DNA of 64,000 nt from Thereva unica (GCA_949987705.1 OX465282.1:96398070-96462069), one strand, 5' to 3'; positions 42,752 to 55,015 are shown, numbered from the stretch's first letter. Notes: generated from the sequence alone by a model not told the origin. Numbers and translations are program-made.

Positions 42752-44600
42752 TGTAACGGTCGGAATTATTATTTATTTGGGTGGGGAAATTTATTTTGGA
42801 AATCACCTTGTAGGTAATGGGAAATTTATTGTAAATCACTTTGTAGGAAAAGGAAAAATTTTAAAGGAGGTAGGCGAGAAAAAAAAATAATTGGATGAGT
42901 CAGGAAAAAATTGGGAAGTCAGTTAGAAAGTCAGTCCGGAAAGGAAAAAGTATATAATTTGTCCACAAAGGATTTGTAAAATTTGGAAAAAAACCATTCT
43001 TAAGAAAGGCAGTTGTGTAATTTTGAATAAGGGATTTCGTTGATTGGTATACTCCGGGTAAAAGGAAGTTTTTTGGACGGCGATTCCTTATTATGCACAT
43101 TAATTTTGGATCTGGTGCTGAGCATATGTGATTGCGGCTTATGAAGTTGAAGAGAGTATCCACGAAGCTGAAATTTTGCATGGGCGTGTTCCAGCTAGGA
43201 TATCCAGAGTCCCAGAGTGTACTGTTGCAGACCTAAACTAGTGTTTGGAAGTACTGTTGCAGACCTAAACTAGTGTTTGGAAGTGGACTGTCGTCCTGGT
43301 GCAAGGCGAACAACCCATGAAGATATAAATAATATAAATCTTAGTAGCTGCAGATTATTGGGTAGTAGGAGGAGATCTGGATTAATTCTTTTCTTGTCCC
43401 TTGGGCCAATGCCCCGAAATACCGTTCATAGACGGGGAACAATTCTGAAGATTTTTTTGAGACATATTAGGTGCTGGAGAAGAGCAACGGTGGCTCATTT
43501 TGGTTGTTAGTGGTATCAGAGGCGTTCCAGAGGTAAAAAAATGCAGTCCTTGACCGACAGCAGTTAATTACTAAAACAACGGTAGCAGCCATTTTTCAGC
43601 AAGGTTTTTCGGATGGTATTACTAGTAAGAGGTTTCTGATTATATTTTTCGTGAGTACGAACCTTATGAAATAAGTAATTATACATTAAATATAAATAAT
43701 ACAAAACAAAACGCTACAAAAGAAAAACAAAAATACACAAAATAAAATAAAATATTCGTACATTCTTTAATTTAGCACTATACAATAATTTTTAGCGCAG
43801 TTCATATTAATTTTTTTTAATCTTAATCACATGATTTTGTCAGTTTGTTTGCTCATTTGGTGAAAATAGTTTTTCTTGTTATTTCCGGGACAATTGTTTC
43901 CCGTATCTTGAACACAATAATTGTGATATCATTTGTAAGAAACTAATCGTATTGGTACCAAAGCGACGCGTTTCCATATCTAGAATCGACCGGATTTATC
44001 TGGACAGTTACTATTGTAAAATACAATTTTTTTTGAAATTGAATACGTGGATGTAGTTGTATCTGACAATGATTCGAGTTCATTGCCTTTATTATTATTG
44101 AATATTGATTTTTAACTCCTGGTGTTCTTGTATTGATGTATGAACCTGAAATAAACAAAGAATTTGTAATGGTTGTAATGATGACAGTAATGTGCTAGAT
44201 TTCTTCTTTTTTGAATGGTTGGGGCGGATGGCGTTTCTTTTTCAGGAGCCTTAGGTAGTGCCTTTCCTGGTCAGCTGGTGGTTATCCATACCACGAGTTG
44301 GCACGGGACCGCACTACAGTGACACGGTTCAGGCGATGCCCGAAGGATGGAGTCGGAAGATGAGTGTTATAGTCACAGGTAAGTGGTGAACCAACCGCGG
44401 TAAGGCCCGGCCATACACCCCACGACCCCTCCGGCGAGCTAGACAACTCCGTGTGGCCGGCGTAGGAGTTCCGGATTTTCTTTTTATTTCTTATGTATGG
44501 TGTTGGCTCCTTGGCCATACTCTTCCGGGCTTGTGGCTAAGGGGGTAACACCTCGCATAAGTGGCGCCCACTATTTATATCGCGCCATTATGCTGTTACA
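42752..44600 (+). mobile_element. LTR-like insertion (solo LTR or non-autonomous element)
   Basis: Begins TGTAACGGTCGG and ends ATGCTGTTACA, with TGTT duplicated at 42748-42751 and 44601-44604. Removing it restores the LINE RT reading WRNVNITFIPKP. Inverted TGTAAC/GTTACA ends and a 4-bp duplication fit LTR retrotransposons. I see no second LTR and no gag or pol frame. It could be a very long solo LTR (1849 bp), or an internally deleted element. Confidence 0.6.
43219..43284. repeat. Tandem duplication, two copies of about 33 bp
   Basis: The string GTACTGTTGCAGACCTAAAC plus TAGTGTTTGGAA occurs twice back to back inside the LTR-like insertion. Confidence 0.85.
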
Positions 44601-45285
44601 TGTTGACGTTCCTCCAGACAGATGGGATGTAACCATGTGCGAAAGAAGCCCTGGGTATTTTGCATAATAAGGGAGGTCGCAGCCCTCCTATAGGAGAATG
44701 GGTTCGATTCCGTCTGCTCCAGGGGACTTGTATGGTTTGAACCATCTAATCGGCTCCCTAATAGCTTCGTATTTAAACACGGTGTTTGCTTCTGTCCAGG
44801 CAGCTAAGTTCACTTTAGAAAGTAGGCCTGTTGGCTGTTCAGCAGAAATTATGTTCCCATTTGAATAAATGGTTGTGCCTGGGAAGTGGGCCTGCAGCAA
44901 TATTACCAAGGTTTCTTCCCCAGACTGTGTGAAAGGGACATCGGTTCTCCTGATAGATCCAAGATCTCCCGATAAGCCCTTTAATAAAGCTTTGTGGATT
45001 TTTGCTGGGTCTCGAATGTCTTCGACACTCTTGCAGAAATTCCTCCAGCTATTTCTTTTTCCTCGTCCGATCGCCCTGTTATAGGTTGTTAGCGAGCTTT
45101 TATAACACTCCTAGTTGCCGCTCTTCTTGGCTGCGTTGAATAAGTCCCTCGTAGCTGATCTCAACTTGGAAAGCTCGTTATTCCAACATGGAATTTTTCT
45201 GTTATAGATTTTTTCAAACTCCGTGACACAAAAAATTTGAACAGTTCTGCGCACCTCATTGCCAAATTTTATAAATATTGTTCTA

Positions 45286-45880
45286 TCATTTCCCCGCTTT
45301 TTAGTTAAAATGGCAACAAACGCAGGAAAAACTCAACAAAATAATTTGGGAAGGGATGCGCGCATGCCGAATGAATAAAGTTAATTAATCTTTATATGTG
45401 TTGAGCAGATCTTTTAAATACATGTAAAACTCCTGCTCAACCAAGTCAGTTTATCCATCGTAATAAGCATAATTTTACTATAATTATGCTAAATATTTCT
45501 CATCCCTAAATTTAAAATAAATTAAAAGAAATGCTGGAAAAATTTCTTTTAAATATATGAGCATTTTCATTCATAAATTGAGAGTTCTCCGCAGCCGCAA
45601 ACAACACAACCTCCCCAAGCAGAAGCGCGTATGCGACTGGCGGAACATGTCAACAATCAAGTAATCAAAGTGATAAAAATACCAATTTCGTATTTTTTAG
45701 TAGAAATTGCTACAAATTATTTCTGTAGCATATGTGTAAAATACAAAAACCTTAAAATAAAAAAAATATATAAAAACGGATGTTTTTCAGTCATAATTTG
45801 TAATTTTTTTAAATTATCATTGAAGTCCCAGAAAGATACACCTCCCTTTGGCAATACGCAGTCGCGACTGATTATATGGC
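45286..45880. other. AT-rich spacer, no gene recognised
   Basis: Stops in all frames; the plus frame at 45631-45894 has no recognisable motif. Confidence 0.45.
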
Positions 45881-46319
45881 AGCAAGTGATTTGATCCATC
45901 CATCCAATGGCGCTACAGCCCAAATCGAGCCTTGGCCTCCTCTAGGGCATTTCTCCAAGTCTGACGGTTCCTTGCAGCAGTTCTCCAGTTCCGAATGTTC
46001 AGCATTGTCTCTGCGTCAGCCGACACAGAGTCCATCCATCTTCTCCTGGGTCTACCTACTGGTCTGTTTCCTGGAATTTTGGCCACCATAAGCCGTTTTG
46101 AGATACGGTTATCATTCATCCTGATTACGTGGCCGGCTAGTCTTAGTCTGTTGATTTTTATAAACGTTGAGAGTTCTGGGTCGTCAAAAATTTCATACAG
46201 CTCGTTGTTGTATCTCCTTCGCCATATCCCATCCTCTCTCGTTGGGCCTATTATGCATCTGAGCACCTTCCTCTCAAACCTGTTGACTTGTTCCTCTATC
46301 TCCTGGGTCATAGTCCAAG

Positions 46320-46732
46320 CAAAGATTACCCACAAAGATACGACACTCTCAAAATTTCCCATAAGCTCCCTTGCGAGTGAATATATCAATCGACAAGGTG
46401 CAAGCGAGACAAAATTCAATTTAAAAACAAAAAAAAAATCGATGAAAGAAAGGGTAAATAAAGAAATGTTATTTCACGAAGTGCGAAAGAGACGCACTGA
46501 TTTCTCTTCTCCGCAATTTTTTGTGCCGTCTGGACTTTTATTTTGCTTGTGTGAATTCATGTACCATCTTCTTGTACTTCCAGCTCTGCATGTGTTTGTG
46601 TAGTTTGCCGTTGCTCCGCCATCTCGCCATTCCGGAGCGTGTATATGAATAGACAGAAGATCATAGATTTTTACTTTCCTTTTTCTTCGCACAGAAAGGA
46701 TTACAGTGTCGTATCTTTCTGAGTTATCTTTG
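46320..46732. mobile_element. TIR element K in the RTE-like RT
   Basis: 413 bp with ends CAAAGATTACCCACAAAGAT and the near-complement CTTTCTGAGTTATCTTTG, both containing AAGATACGACACT. Flanked by GTCCAAG at 46313-46319 and 46733-46739. Removing it joins ETWT to MTQE in frame. The superfamily is unclear; a 7-bp duplication is unusual (hAT gives 8). Confidence 0.78.
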
Positions 46733-46886
46733 GTCCAAGTCTCGCTGCCATAGCACAGTACTGGTCGTATTACTGTTTTGTAGAGTGAAAGTTTCGTTTT
46801 TCTGTGCACAAATCTTGAGTGCAATATTTGTTTTTGGGCATAAAAAGCTCTATTAGCCAGTAGTATTCGTCTAGTTACTTCCCATC

Positions 46887-47351
46887 TTGGAGCGCTCCAA
46901 AAGGAGCAGAGAGTGCTCCCGTTGCCATACCCGTTCTATATTCTTTTTAACATTGCATGTCATTGCGAGGGAGCATACGTTTTTATGCTCCCAAAAAGGC
47001 GTTGTTGGAGCATTATAAAAAGCTTTTTAAAAAAGAAATATTCATGGGCGCCTGTGGTTATGTGATCCGGTATCGAAAAGCTTTTATTTTGTTTATCTTT
47101 TGCAATTGCCTTTTTCTTTCCAAGCCCGAGAGTGGCTTTACCAAAGCAGTCCCCCAACTAAATTCTAACCACTTCTAAAAGCTGCTTGTCCTCCGTATCG
47201 AATGAGAGCCGGGCTATTGAGTATGCTAACGTCGCATTTTATAGACATGAAGATAATTGCCCGTTTTCTTTTTTTATATAAAATTTATGAAAACTCCAAG
47301 AAAGCTCCCTTGAGAGTGCTCCAAGTACACTCCCTTGTGCATCGCTCCCAA
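46887..47351. mobile_element. TIR element L in the RTE-like RT
   Basis: About 465 bp bounded by TTGGAGCGCTCCAAAAGG and ATCGCTCCCAA. GGAGC/GCTCC strings recur many times near both ends, as subterminal repeats. It separates YLGSTITK...SGK from RRILLANRAF. The exact ends and target duplication are uncertain (TTCCCA occurs on both sides). Confidence 0.6.
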
Positions 47352-48215
47352 TTTTTCCCACTGGGTTCTTCCTTTTCATCGTTTCTTTTTGTAATTGTAG
47401 ACCCAAGGTAGACTGTTTTATCGACTACTTCTAGATTATGTTCGTCGATAGTTATATTTCTTCCCATTCTAAATCTTCCAGCTCTGGATTGCTGCATCAC
47501 GTTCGTTTTTTCTTCATTGATGTTCAGCCCTATGTCCTTGGCCGCCTCTTTTAATTCGACATAGATTTCTTTCGCTGCCAAGAAGGACCTTCCCACGATG
47601 TTCACGTCATCCGCATATCCAAGTAATTGTACAGACTGCGTTGCTATGGACGCATTTCTCCGTACTGATGTTTTTCTTATCACCCATTCTAGGGCCAGGT
47701 TGAAAAGCATGGGCGCTAGTCCATCTCCTTGTCTAAGACCTTGTCGCACTTCGAACTCTTCTGTTATTGCATTTTGAATCCTTACTTTCGCCAGGGAGCT
47801 ATTCGTTGCGCATTTTATCAGTCGTACCAGCTTGGAGGGGACTCCTAATTCCAATAGGATCCTGTACAGCCTCTCTCTGTTTATCGAGTCATATGCCTGT
47901 TGAAAGTCGACAAATATCTGGTATATATCTATATTCCTTTCCCAGGTTTTCTCCAGAATTTGTTTTAAGGTCAGCAGTTGGTCCGATGTTGACCTGTTTG
48001 TCCTAAAACCAGCTTGATATTCTCCTATAAGGCCTTCCGCTATAGGTTCTAGTTTTTGTTTCACAAGGATTGTGAAGGTTTTGTAGCTGGTGCTGAGGAG
48101 TGAGATGCCTCTGCAGTTTTTACAGGTTAATTTATCTCCTTTCTTGTAGATTGGATATATAATCGCTTTCTTCCAGTCATCAGCAAGTGATTTGATAGGA
48201 GGAGTTAAATGAAGC

Positions 48216-49934
48216 TTTTGTCTGAGCTTTTAAACATTTTTAAGAGCTTAGCTGGGGAACATGCGCGGAATGTCACGAGGTTTGAAAACAACTATACGCT
48301 ACCTCATCAGAATCAACCTTACTCTAGACATTCCACTATGACGAGTTCAACATGACGGGCTTGTACTACAAAGGGTGACTGCTGAGCCTGGGGTGGTAGC
48401 ACGTAAGTTGTTTCAATCGAATTTTTGTATGAAGAGGTCGATTGAAACAACTTACGTACTACCACCCCTGGATTTTCATATAAAACTTATTTTTAACGCA
48501 TAAAAAAGGTAGATCTTAAAACCCTTTACTTTATGAATTCTTTTCGTAATAAACGGACTTACACACACATATGTATACGAAAATGATTTTTAGCCCTGTC
48601 GTATACCTTTCATCACAATTCGGTGTCCATTCATAATATTTTTGGTGAAGTGGCCACCTTTATAATATCTTCTTCACCTCAAGCCAAGGCCTCCCTAAAG
48701 TTAAATATACTCGCCACTATTATATCTGTGCACACACAAAGGCGCCTTCTGTCTTATTATTCTAGTATGATGTAATTCGTCCTTTCTTTTTTATTAAAAA
48801 CTTATTCACAAAGATTTACTTTTTCATTCCTTTTATATTGTGTGAGCCCTTTTTAAGTACACGTAAGTCAAAAATTGTACATACACAAATCCTTCCAAAG
48901 ATAAAATTCGTTTGTATTCGGGACCATCCCAACAAAGTGCATTTCATAGCATGAATAATTTTGGTGAAAGTCGGCTCCTTTATGCTACAGCATCCATCCC
49001 CAAGATAGAATCCTTCTCTTGTGTTTAGTTATAGTATATTCCACCTGAGTGGTATTCAGGTACGCTTTTCTGTATATTAGGTGCGCCAAGGTATCAGTGG
49101 AGGAGGACGTGAATAGGAAACAACTTTACAAAAGCCACTGAACGAGAACAACGAAGAAAAAATCAGCATCGTGGAGCTGTTAGAAGATGTTTTAAGTTTT
49201 ATTTCTGGCCCCAGGTGTTTTCGGTTCGCCTTGATGTGCTCCACTACGAGTACAATAAAATTGGATTTCGCTTAATTAGCAGCAGCAAATGCAGGTTGAG
49301 CGGGCTAGTTCTAGTTGGGGGTTGGTCTGCAGGATCTAGTTTTTAGTAGGAGATTTAGTAGTGTTCACGGCGTGTGCATTTTAATCGGGAAAGTTTTAGG
49401 ATATTGTAAAGTGATGCTTGGGTACGTTCGGTAGGGAGTTCTAAAGTAGTCAAACTTCTTAACTTTCAACCATCGCCCCCCCCCCCCTTTTTAACGGATG
49501 GTAATGAATGAGCGGTTAACCTGCGTTCTGTACTAAACTATCTATAACACTAGCATTTTTGCTAGCTGATGGTCATTGGTGATGGCGGCGCGACGACGGT
49601 AGATGATGGTGGAGCTTTTATGAATAGAAAAACAATTTTTATCTTGTATATGTTTCGTCGAAAATATACGACGGCGGCACCTACAAAAAAAGCTCATCTT
49701 CTGTCGCCTAGACCCCGCACCCCACACCCCAAAGACGGTGGATACCGATGATATTGAGGAAAATTGTGTCGTCTTTTTGTTGATACAGGACGCATGCGTT
49801 TCCTTTTTCCCGATGGCAGCGCCACAAGCGGACTGTATGTTTTGTGCTTTGCCTGTTTTTCCGTCATAGTCTCGTGGCGAATGCATAAAAAGTGTAATTT
49901 TAGTTCGCTGCGGATTTTCAAATAAAACACATTT
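48216..49934. other. Mostly unassigned; LINE 3' UTR relic and a strong hairpin inside
   Basis: 48332-48395 (CTAGACATTCCACTATGACG ... TACTACAAAGGGTGACTGCT) matches the LINE 3' UTR at 23110-23180. A poly-C run lies at 49478-49487. No coding motif; the overlapping frames at 49542-49930 look like chance. Confidence 0.5.
48388..48477. repeat. Perfect-looking hairpin, about 30-bp arms
   Basis: The left arm GGGGTGGTAGCACGTAAGTT... pairs with the right arm ...AACTTACGTACTACCACCCC over about 32 bp with a 17-bp loop and one or two mismatches. It may be the remains of a very small TIR element. Confidence 0.8.
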
Positions 49935-51361
49935 GAAACGCGCTCGCGTTGCTCAGTTAAAGTTTAAGAAAAGGGAAAAAAGCTCTCAAAATTATTATTA
50001 TTTTTTTCTGTTGTGTTTGTTACATATATATAGATATTTGAGAGGGTGGGTGGTATCTGTAATAAAGAAAAGAACTTTTGAATAATAATAATAAAAAAAA
50101 AAATTATTTCTGTTGCTCGTCCTTAGTTCTAAAAAATATTTTTTTTAAATAATAAAAAAATTTAAACAACAAAAACGAAAAAAAAAAAACAAATTTAAAT
50201 AAAATATTTATGGTTATAAAAAATACATATATAGTAAATAAATAGTGTGTTATTTTTTTTTAAATAAAATTTAAAAGAAATAGAAAACCCCCCTGGCTTT
50301 TTTACGTGTGATAAAACAAAAAAAAAACAGAAAATAAGTAATTTTTTTTATTGTTGAAAAAAAGGGGTGTCATCTATATTTTCTTGTGTGAATTAAAATT
50401 TAAACGTTTGATTTCTTTTTTAAAATAGAAGAATTTAGGAAAAAATACATATATATAAAAAAATATTTAAATATACATATAAAAATACATATTTGTGTGA
50501 ATAATAATTTTTTTTTTCAAAAGTTTTGGTTTCTGTGCTAAAAAGCCTTTTAGGAAAATTAAAAATAATTAAAAAAAAAATAAAATATAAAAAAAATTAG
50601 TTATAAATAAATTTAAAAAATAAAAAAAAACCTGTGCAACTTTTATCTTTCTATATACATATATACATGTGTGTATGTATATAAAAAATTTAAACTTATA
50701 CCATACAGTAAAGATATTTCTCCCTTTTAGAAGAACACTATATTAAATATAAAAAGTCCGTATAAGGGTGCATACTTGTATGTAGTTATAGTGCAATAAA
50801 AGCTCCCTTCTTAATTTTGCACATATCCTGCAATTTGCCGGAGACAAGAGAGAGAGAGAGAGAATAAGAGAGATAGAAAGTCGTATATATACATATATAC
50901 CTGATGCAATTGCATCCTCAGCTTTTTTTAAATACAGGTGCATATACACCCTTTGTTTTTTAAATGTTGCTGCTGTGAAAGTTTATATATATAAATATAA
51001 ATATATTTTTGTGGTGTTTTCTCATCATTATTATTATTATTACTAAATATTATTATTTTTTTCCGTATAAACATTTTCCGTGTGTGTGTGCGAAAGAACA
51101 ACAACAAGAAAATAAAAAAAAAACATAGTTCGGTACGGACAACGTTCTGACCAAAACGGATATGCTTTTGTTGGGATTAATATAAATAAATAAAAAAATA
51201 ATTATATAAAGTAAAAAAAATAAATTAATTAAGAAATAATCGAATATTGTTAAAAATAATTTTTTTTTCGATTTATTTTCGAAAAAAAAAAATATATATA
51301 TTAAACTAACAGTTTAATTAACGAAGAGAAACTGTACATAGAGAATAAAGTTTTATTGTGA
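49935..51361 (+). other. Candidate untranslated first exon of a host gene (low confidence)
   Basis: An insect initiator-like TCAGTT lies at 49953-49958 after a short GC-richer stretch. Very AT-rich, stop-filled sequence follows, without TE motifs. A consensus splice donor GAG|GTAAGTA falls at 51359/51362. The following 2 kb looks intronic. No TATA box, downstream promoter element or coding exon supports it, so it may equally be intergenic. Confidence 0.25.
50846..50865. repeat. GA microsatellite
   Basis: A short GA-dinucleotide run beginning about 50846. Confidence 0.7.
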
Positions 51362-53344
51362 GGTAAGTACATTTTTTTTATACTTTTACTTTACTACAAC
51401 TATTATTACATATATTAACTAGATAAAAATAAATTAAAATATTTAAATAAATTTATTAAAAAATATTACTATAAATCCAAAACTATTTTGATATAAAAGA
51501 AAATTTCGAAAAAAATGATTCTATAACATCCAATCCACCCACCCACCCACCACCCCAAAAAAACCTGACCTTATATAACCAAAAATGGACTAGTTTGGCA
51601 TAGGGTATATCAGAAGGGAATGCATAGTTCCTTTATGTATCAATGTGTATGTGAACAAGTATTACAGGCACAATTGGATATACATTTCAAGTACGTACAT
51701 ATATCCTATCCCACCTTGAAACATTTTCCTTTTATTTTCTTACATTTCTGTTCGACTATTTTTTTTTGTTATTTTTGTTATTTTGTATCTTGATGATTGA
51801 AGTTGTTGTTTGGACTATCTTTTGTCCAGTCCTTAAGGACAATATTATTTTTTCTCGTCGTTGCTATACATTTTTATACTATTATTATTGTTGTTATCCT
51901 TTACTTGTTATTATCCTTACTCAGTTACAAGTTCAGAATAATTTGAACTGAACTTCTTTACATGCCGAAATTATTAATATACTCGTACAATTCTATAGAT
52001 TTTCTCAGGTTGTATGCGGTTAGTAGATTCCTTGAAAAACCAACAAATAAAAATATATACCTATATCTATGCACGAAGCAGGACTTTTCAGGCTCTGTTG
52101 AATAAAGGTCGGTTAAAAGAAGAAAAAAATCGATAATAATATAGAGCTGCTATATGCACGCTAAACTTGGTATAGTAAAGTGGTGCCGTGGTGTTTCAGG
52201 ATTTAACTTTGGCTGATTCATAACTTTCTTTTTTTTTCGTCCTTTCTTTTCTTTCTTATCCTGGCGATTTTTTTTTGTTTTTTTTTTCGATTGTTATTTT
52301 TTCTCTCTCTCGTGTTGTTTTCGCGGCTAATACTATATAGAAGCAATCCTTAAAATATAGTATATCCTTATATGGCTTTTCATCCTGTGAATTTGCTATT
52401 AACTTAATTTTATGGTAAATTTTTCCATTATTTTTTTTCGTTCCTTTCTATATTTATACATGCACTCATATATATACCTACATTTTTTTTTTTTTTTTCA
52501 AAAAGGACACATTTTGATTGATATCCCTTCCAACTACAATTGTAGAATCAAGTTAATCTGTTACACATAAGTATATTTTTGAAGGTTTAATCATACTTTG
52601 TAATCTTTTGTTTTTTGTTTTTTGACGGAGTGCTTTTAATGATTTTGCAATTTTGTGCGTTTTATATGTCTGTATGTATATATGTATGTACATAAAAAAA
52701 AGTTTTCCTTTGTTTGTTGCTTGTTGTTACTTTGACCTAAAAAAATGGGCTTAAGGGTTTCGTGCTTAAGGTAGTTTTAAGATTATGATTATGGGGCGTA
52801 CACGATAGACGTAAAGATATGATTAGTTGAAAAGGAAAAAAAAATTATTACAACAATTTGTATATTTTTACCTAAAGCAGTGTTTTATTTATTTTTTTTG
52901 GTGTGTGTATGCGTGTGGGTTTGTATGAGTGTATGGTTACGCGATTAATTTTGTCCTTGACATTGCTTTTATCCCTCTTAATCGAAGGTATTTTGCTTAA
53001 ATGGATTCATATTTACTTTAGCTATTGGAATTTAGCCTGGTATAATTTTGAATTGAATTTAGGCTAATGGTAAATTTGCATGGTTTAGTTTGTAATTGAG
53101 ATAGAATAAGTGGATTATTGTATCCAAGAATTCGAACTAAGTATGTTTTTTTTCTCTCGAAATAGTTTTATCTAATCATTTTAATAATGCGGACTTTTTA
53201 TACAAAGGTAAAAGTTGAGTTGAGAAATCGCCCAAACCGTGTAATACAAGAAAACAAGGCATTTATAAAAACAGAAAAAATACTGGACCATGTAGAAAAA
53301 ATATGAAAATGAAGTTGTACATTCTAAAAAACAAGGTTTTGGAC
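51362..53344. other. No gene recognised; AT-rich, possibly intron
   Basis: Low-complexity T-runs and TATATG strings, no repeats of TE type, no frames with motifs. Confidence 0.5.
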
Positions 53345-53399
53345 CAGGGCCGGATTTAGACTTGATAAGGCCTTAAGCTATTTGAGAGATGGGGCCCTT

Positions 53400-53605
53400 C
53401 ACGGTATACAGAAACATAAGGTAATGTAAAAGAGACGACAGCTTCGAATACCGTAAAAAATCGGCGCCTGGTGACGTAAGACCTAATGCAGAAACAACAA
53501 CAACAGCTTCGATTTGTTATGGGAAGTGTCCCCCACGTGACATCAGCACTAAAATACCATATACGGTATACAGTGTTTTACATTAGCATGTTTCTGTATA
53601 CCGTC
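53400..53605. mobile_element. hAT-type short TIR element M
   Basis: 206 bp, ends CACGGTATACAGAAACAT and ATGTTTCTGTATACCGTC, flanked by the 8-bp duplication GGGCCCTT at 53392-53399 and 53606-53613, itself part of the surrounding hAT relic. Confidence 0.8.
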
Positions 53606-54029
53606 GGGCCCTTTATGAGTCCAGATATTCTATGTCAGTGCCAAATATGATTTTCGTATACCTAGAGCTAGAGGGTTACACGGAAATGCAATTAAGAAGT
53701 ACATATACAGGTACAGGGTGTATTTGCTAAATTTAAAAATCGGTTGACTGTTGGTAGATTTTGGTTAGAGGAATAAAAAATCGCATGAGAGAGGGAATAG
53801 TAACGGTTTAACCGCTAGGGCGTTTTTAACCCTTTTGTTAGAGTTTTACTTACCGTGTATTTTTGTAACCTTGAAACTCGGACCTATTTCCATGAAAAAG
53901 ATAGCTGTGAACACAGAATCCTTTCACCAAAAACAAAAATTGGTTTTTTAAACTAAAATTTAAACTAAAACCACGTTCTCTCCAAAAGAAAGTTTGAAGT
54001 ATTTCCCATTAATAATTTTTTTTGCAGCC

Positions 54030-55015
54030 TTAGGTTAGGTTATATATGGGTAAGGTGATGTTGGTGTACAGCTCAAACAATTAGGCCAAGCAGTATGACC
54101 ATTGTGATGCCTTAGACATCCCACTTTAAACTTGATAATAAACTGACGTTTTTTCGCTAAACCACCTCGAGGACGTAATGAATCTTTTTAGTTGCGGGAT
54201 CCAAATCTTCGAGATTTTCGGAAGCGTGTTTAAAAGGGTCACCAAAAGTGGTTAGTTCCCTTCTGCTTGGACCCGGCAGTGACAAAGAAAGTATTGTACA
54301 CTTTCCTCCTCGTCCAGATTCTTACAGCTTATGCAGAAATCGTAGGTCTCGGGACTTACGCGGGCCGCATGCGGCCTAAAAAGACAGTGTGTCCGGTCAG
54401 TACTCCCACTATAACTGAGAGGTTTTTGCTCCCGAGGCTCAGTAGTGAAGTGGTCCGCCTGAGATCATAAGAGGGCAAGTCATTTTGGCCGAGATGTATT
54501 TGTTAAGATCCTTCCAATGCTTTTCTGCTTGTTGCATGGTGTGCTGTTTCCATCGGTGTTTATAGGTGGCCCAAGGCATACCAACCAATCCTTTCCTTTC
54601 CAGGAAGGAGAGCGGTCTTCGTGCCTTTCCTAGCCAGTTCGTCAGCTTTACAGTTTTCCTCTATATTTCGGTGACCGGGTACCCAAACGAGGAGGGACCT
54701 GAACTGCTCAGCAAACTCGTTAAGAGATCTGCGGCATTCAGAGATAGTTCTAGAGCTGTTGGGGCAAGAGTGCAGGCCCTTCAGAGCCATCTGACTATTC
54801 CAGAAGATGCAGATAGTTCGGTTCCTATAGCCTTGATAGTTGGTTTGCAAAACAACCTCATATATGGCTAAAACCTTCGCTTGGTATACACTGCAGTGAT
54901 CGGGTAGTCGGAAGGAGACTTCAATCCCAAGCTTCGGTGAAAAGACTCCTCTTCCTACTCGACCCCCAAGCTTAGAGCCATCAGTGAAGAAGTTTTGGCA
55001 GCCTGAATACTATGT
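54030..55015 (-). pseudogene. I-like LINE 3' fragment: decayed RNase H
   Basis: The minus strand reads NFFTDGSKLGG, FRLPDHCSVYQAKVLAIYEV, ICIFWNSQMALKGL, LLVWVPGHRNIEENCKADEL, VGVLTGHTVF and a decayed zinc end. Three active-site positions are altered or doubtful (AK for AE, WNSQ for SDSQ, R in the G-H-x-G block). The 3' end is AACCTAACCTAA at about 54030-54043, as in the copy at 30399. Confidence 0.78.

Larger units (their letters stand above)
41051..45285 (-). pseudogene. LINE ORF2 relic (linker, RT, RNase H, C-terminus), split by an LTR-like insertion
   Basis: Minus strand in order: a KIPCWNNELSKLRSATRDLF-like linker (about 45200-45130); NSWRNFCKSVEDIRDP; IRWFKPYKSPGADGIEPILL (44750-44690); the insertion; FIPKPERSNYTSAKSFRPIN (about 42735-42680); LTAFLDIEGAFDNTSF (motif A); a GYADDVVIVV-like active site (about 42235); an AKYLGVTLDAKLNWNQHMD-like thumb (about 42020); LVWVPGHRGFKGNEIADALA (RNase H end, about 41550-41490); LITGHSAL and a zinc-like end (41270-41100). 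The family resembles the fragment at 1-1010. Many stops; no N-terminal endonuclease is visible. Confidence 0.82.
45885..48215 (-). pseudogene. RTE-like LINE: reverse transcriptase with intact active site, interrupted twice
   Basis: Reads IYPIYKKGDKLTCKNCRGIS, EYQAGFRTNRSTSDQLLTLK, IFVDFQQAYDSINRERLYRI (motif A), VRQGLRQGDGLAPMLFNLAL, QLLGYADDVNIVGR (YADD intact), VYLGSTITKRND; element L; then LLANRAFYAQKQ, SLYKTVIRPVLCYGSETWT; element K; then MTQEIEEQVNRFERKVLRCI, RRRYNNELYEIFDDPELSTF, RLRLAGHVIRMNDNRISKRL and PVGRPRRRWMDSV to the stop near 45913. Apart from the two insertions, the RT-to-C-terminus part (48064 to 45913) has few lesions, so this copy is fairly young. Endonuclease and ORF start are missing upstream of 48215. 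Confidence 0.85.

Noticed and set aside
43516..43527. TGGTATCAGAGG as a tRNA-Met primer binding site
   Set aside because: It lies in the middle of the LTR-like insertion and is not preceded by a TG...CA-type LTR end, so it is probably chance.
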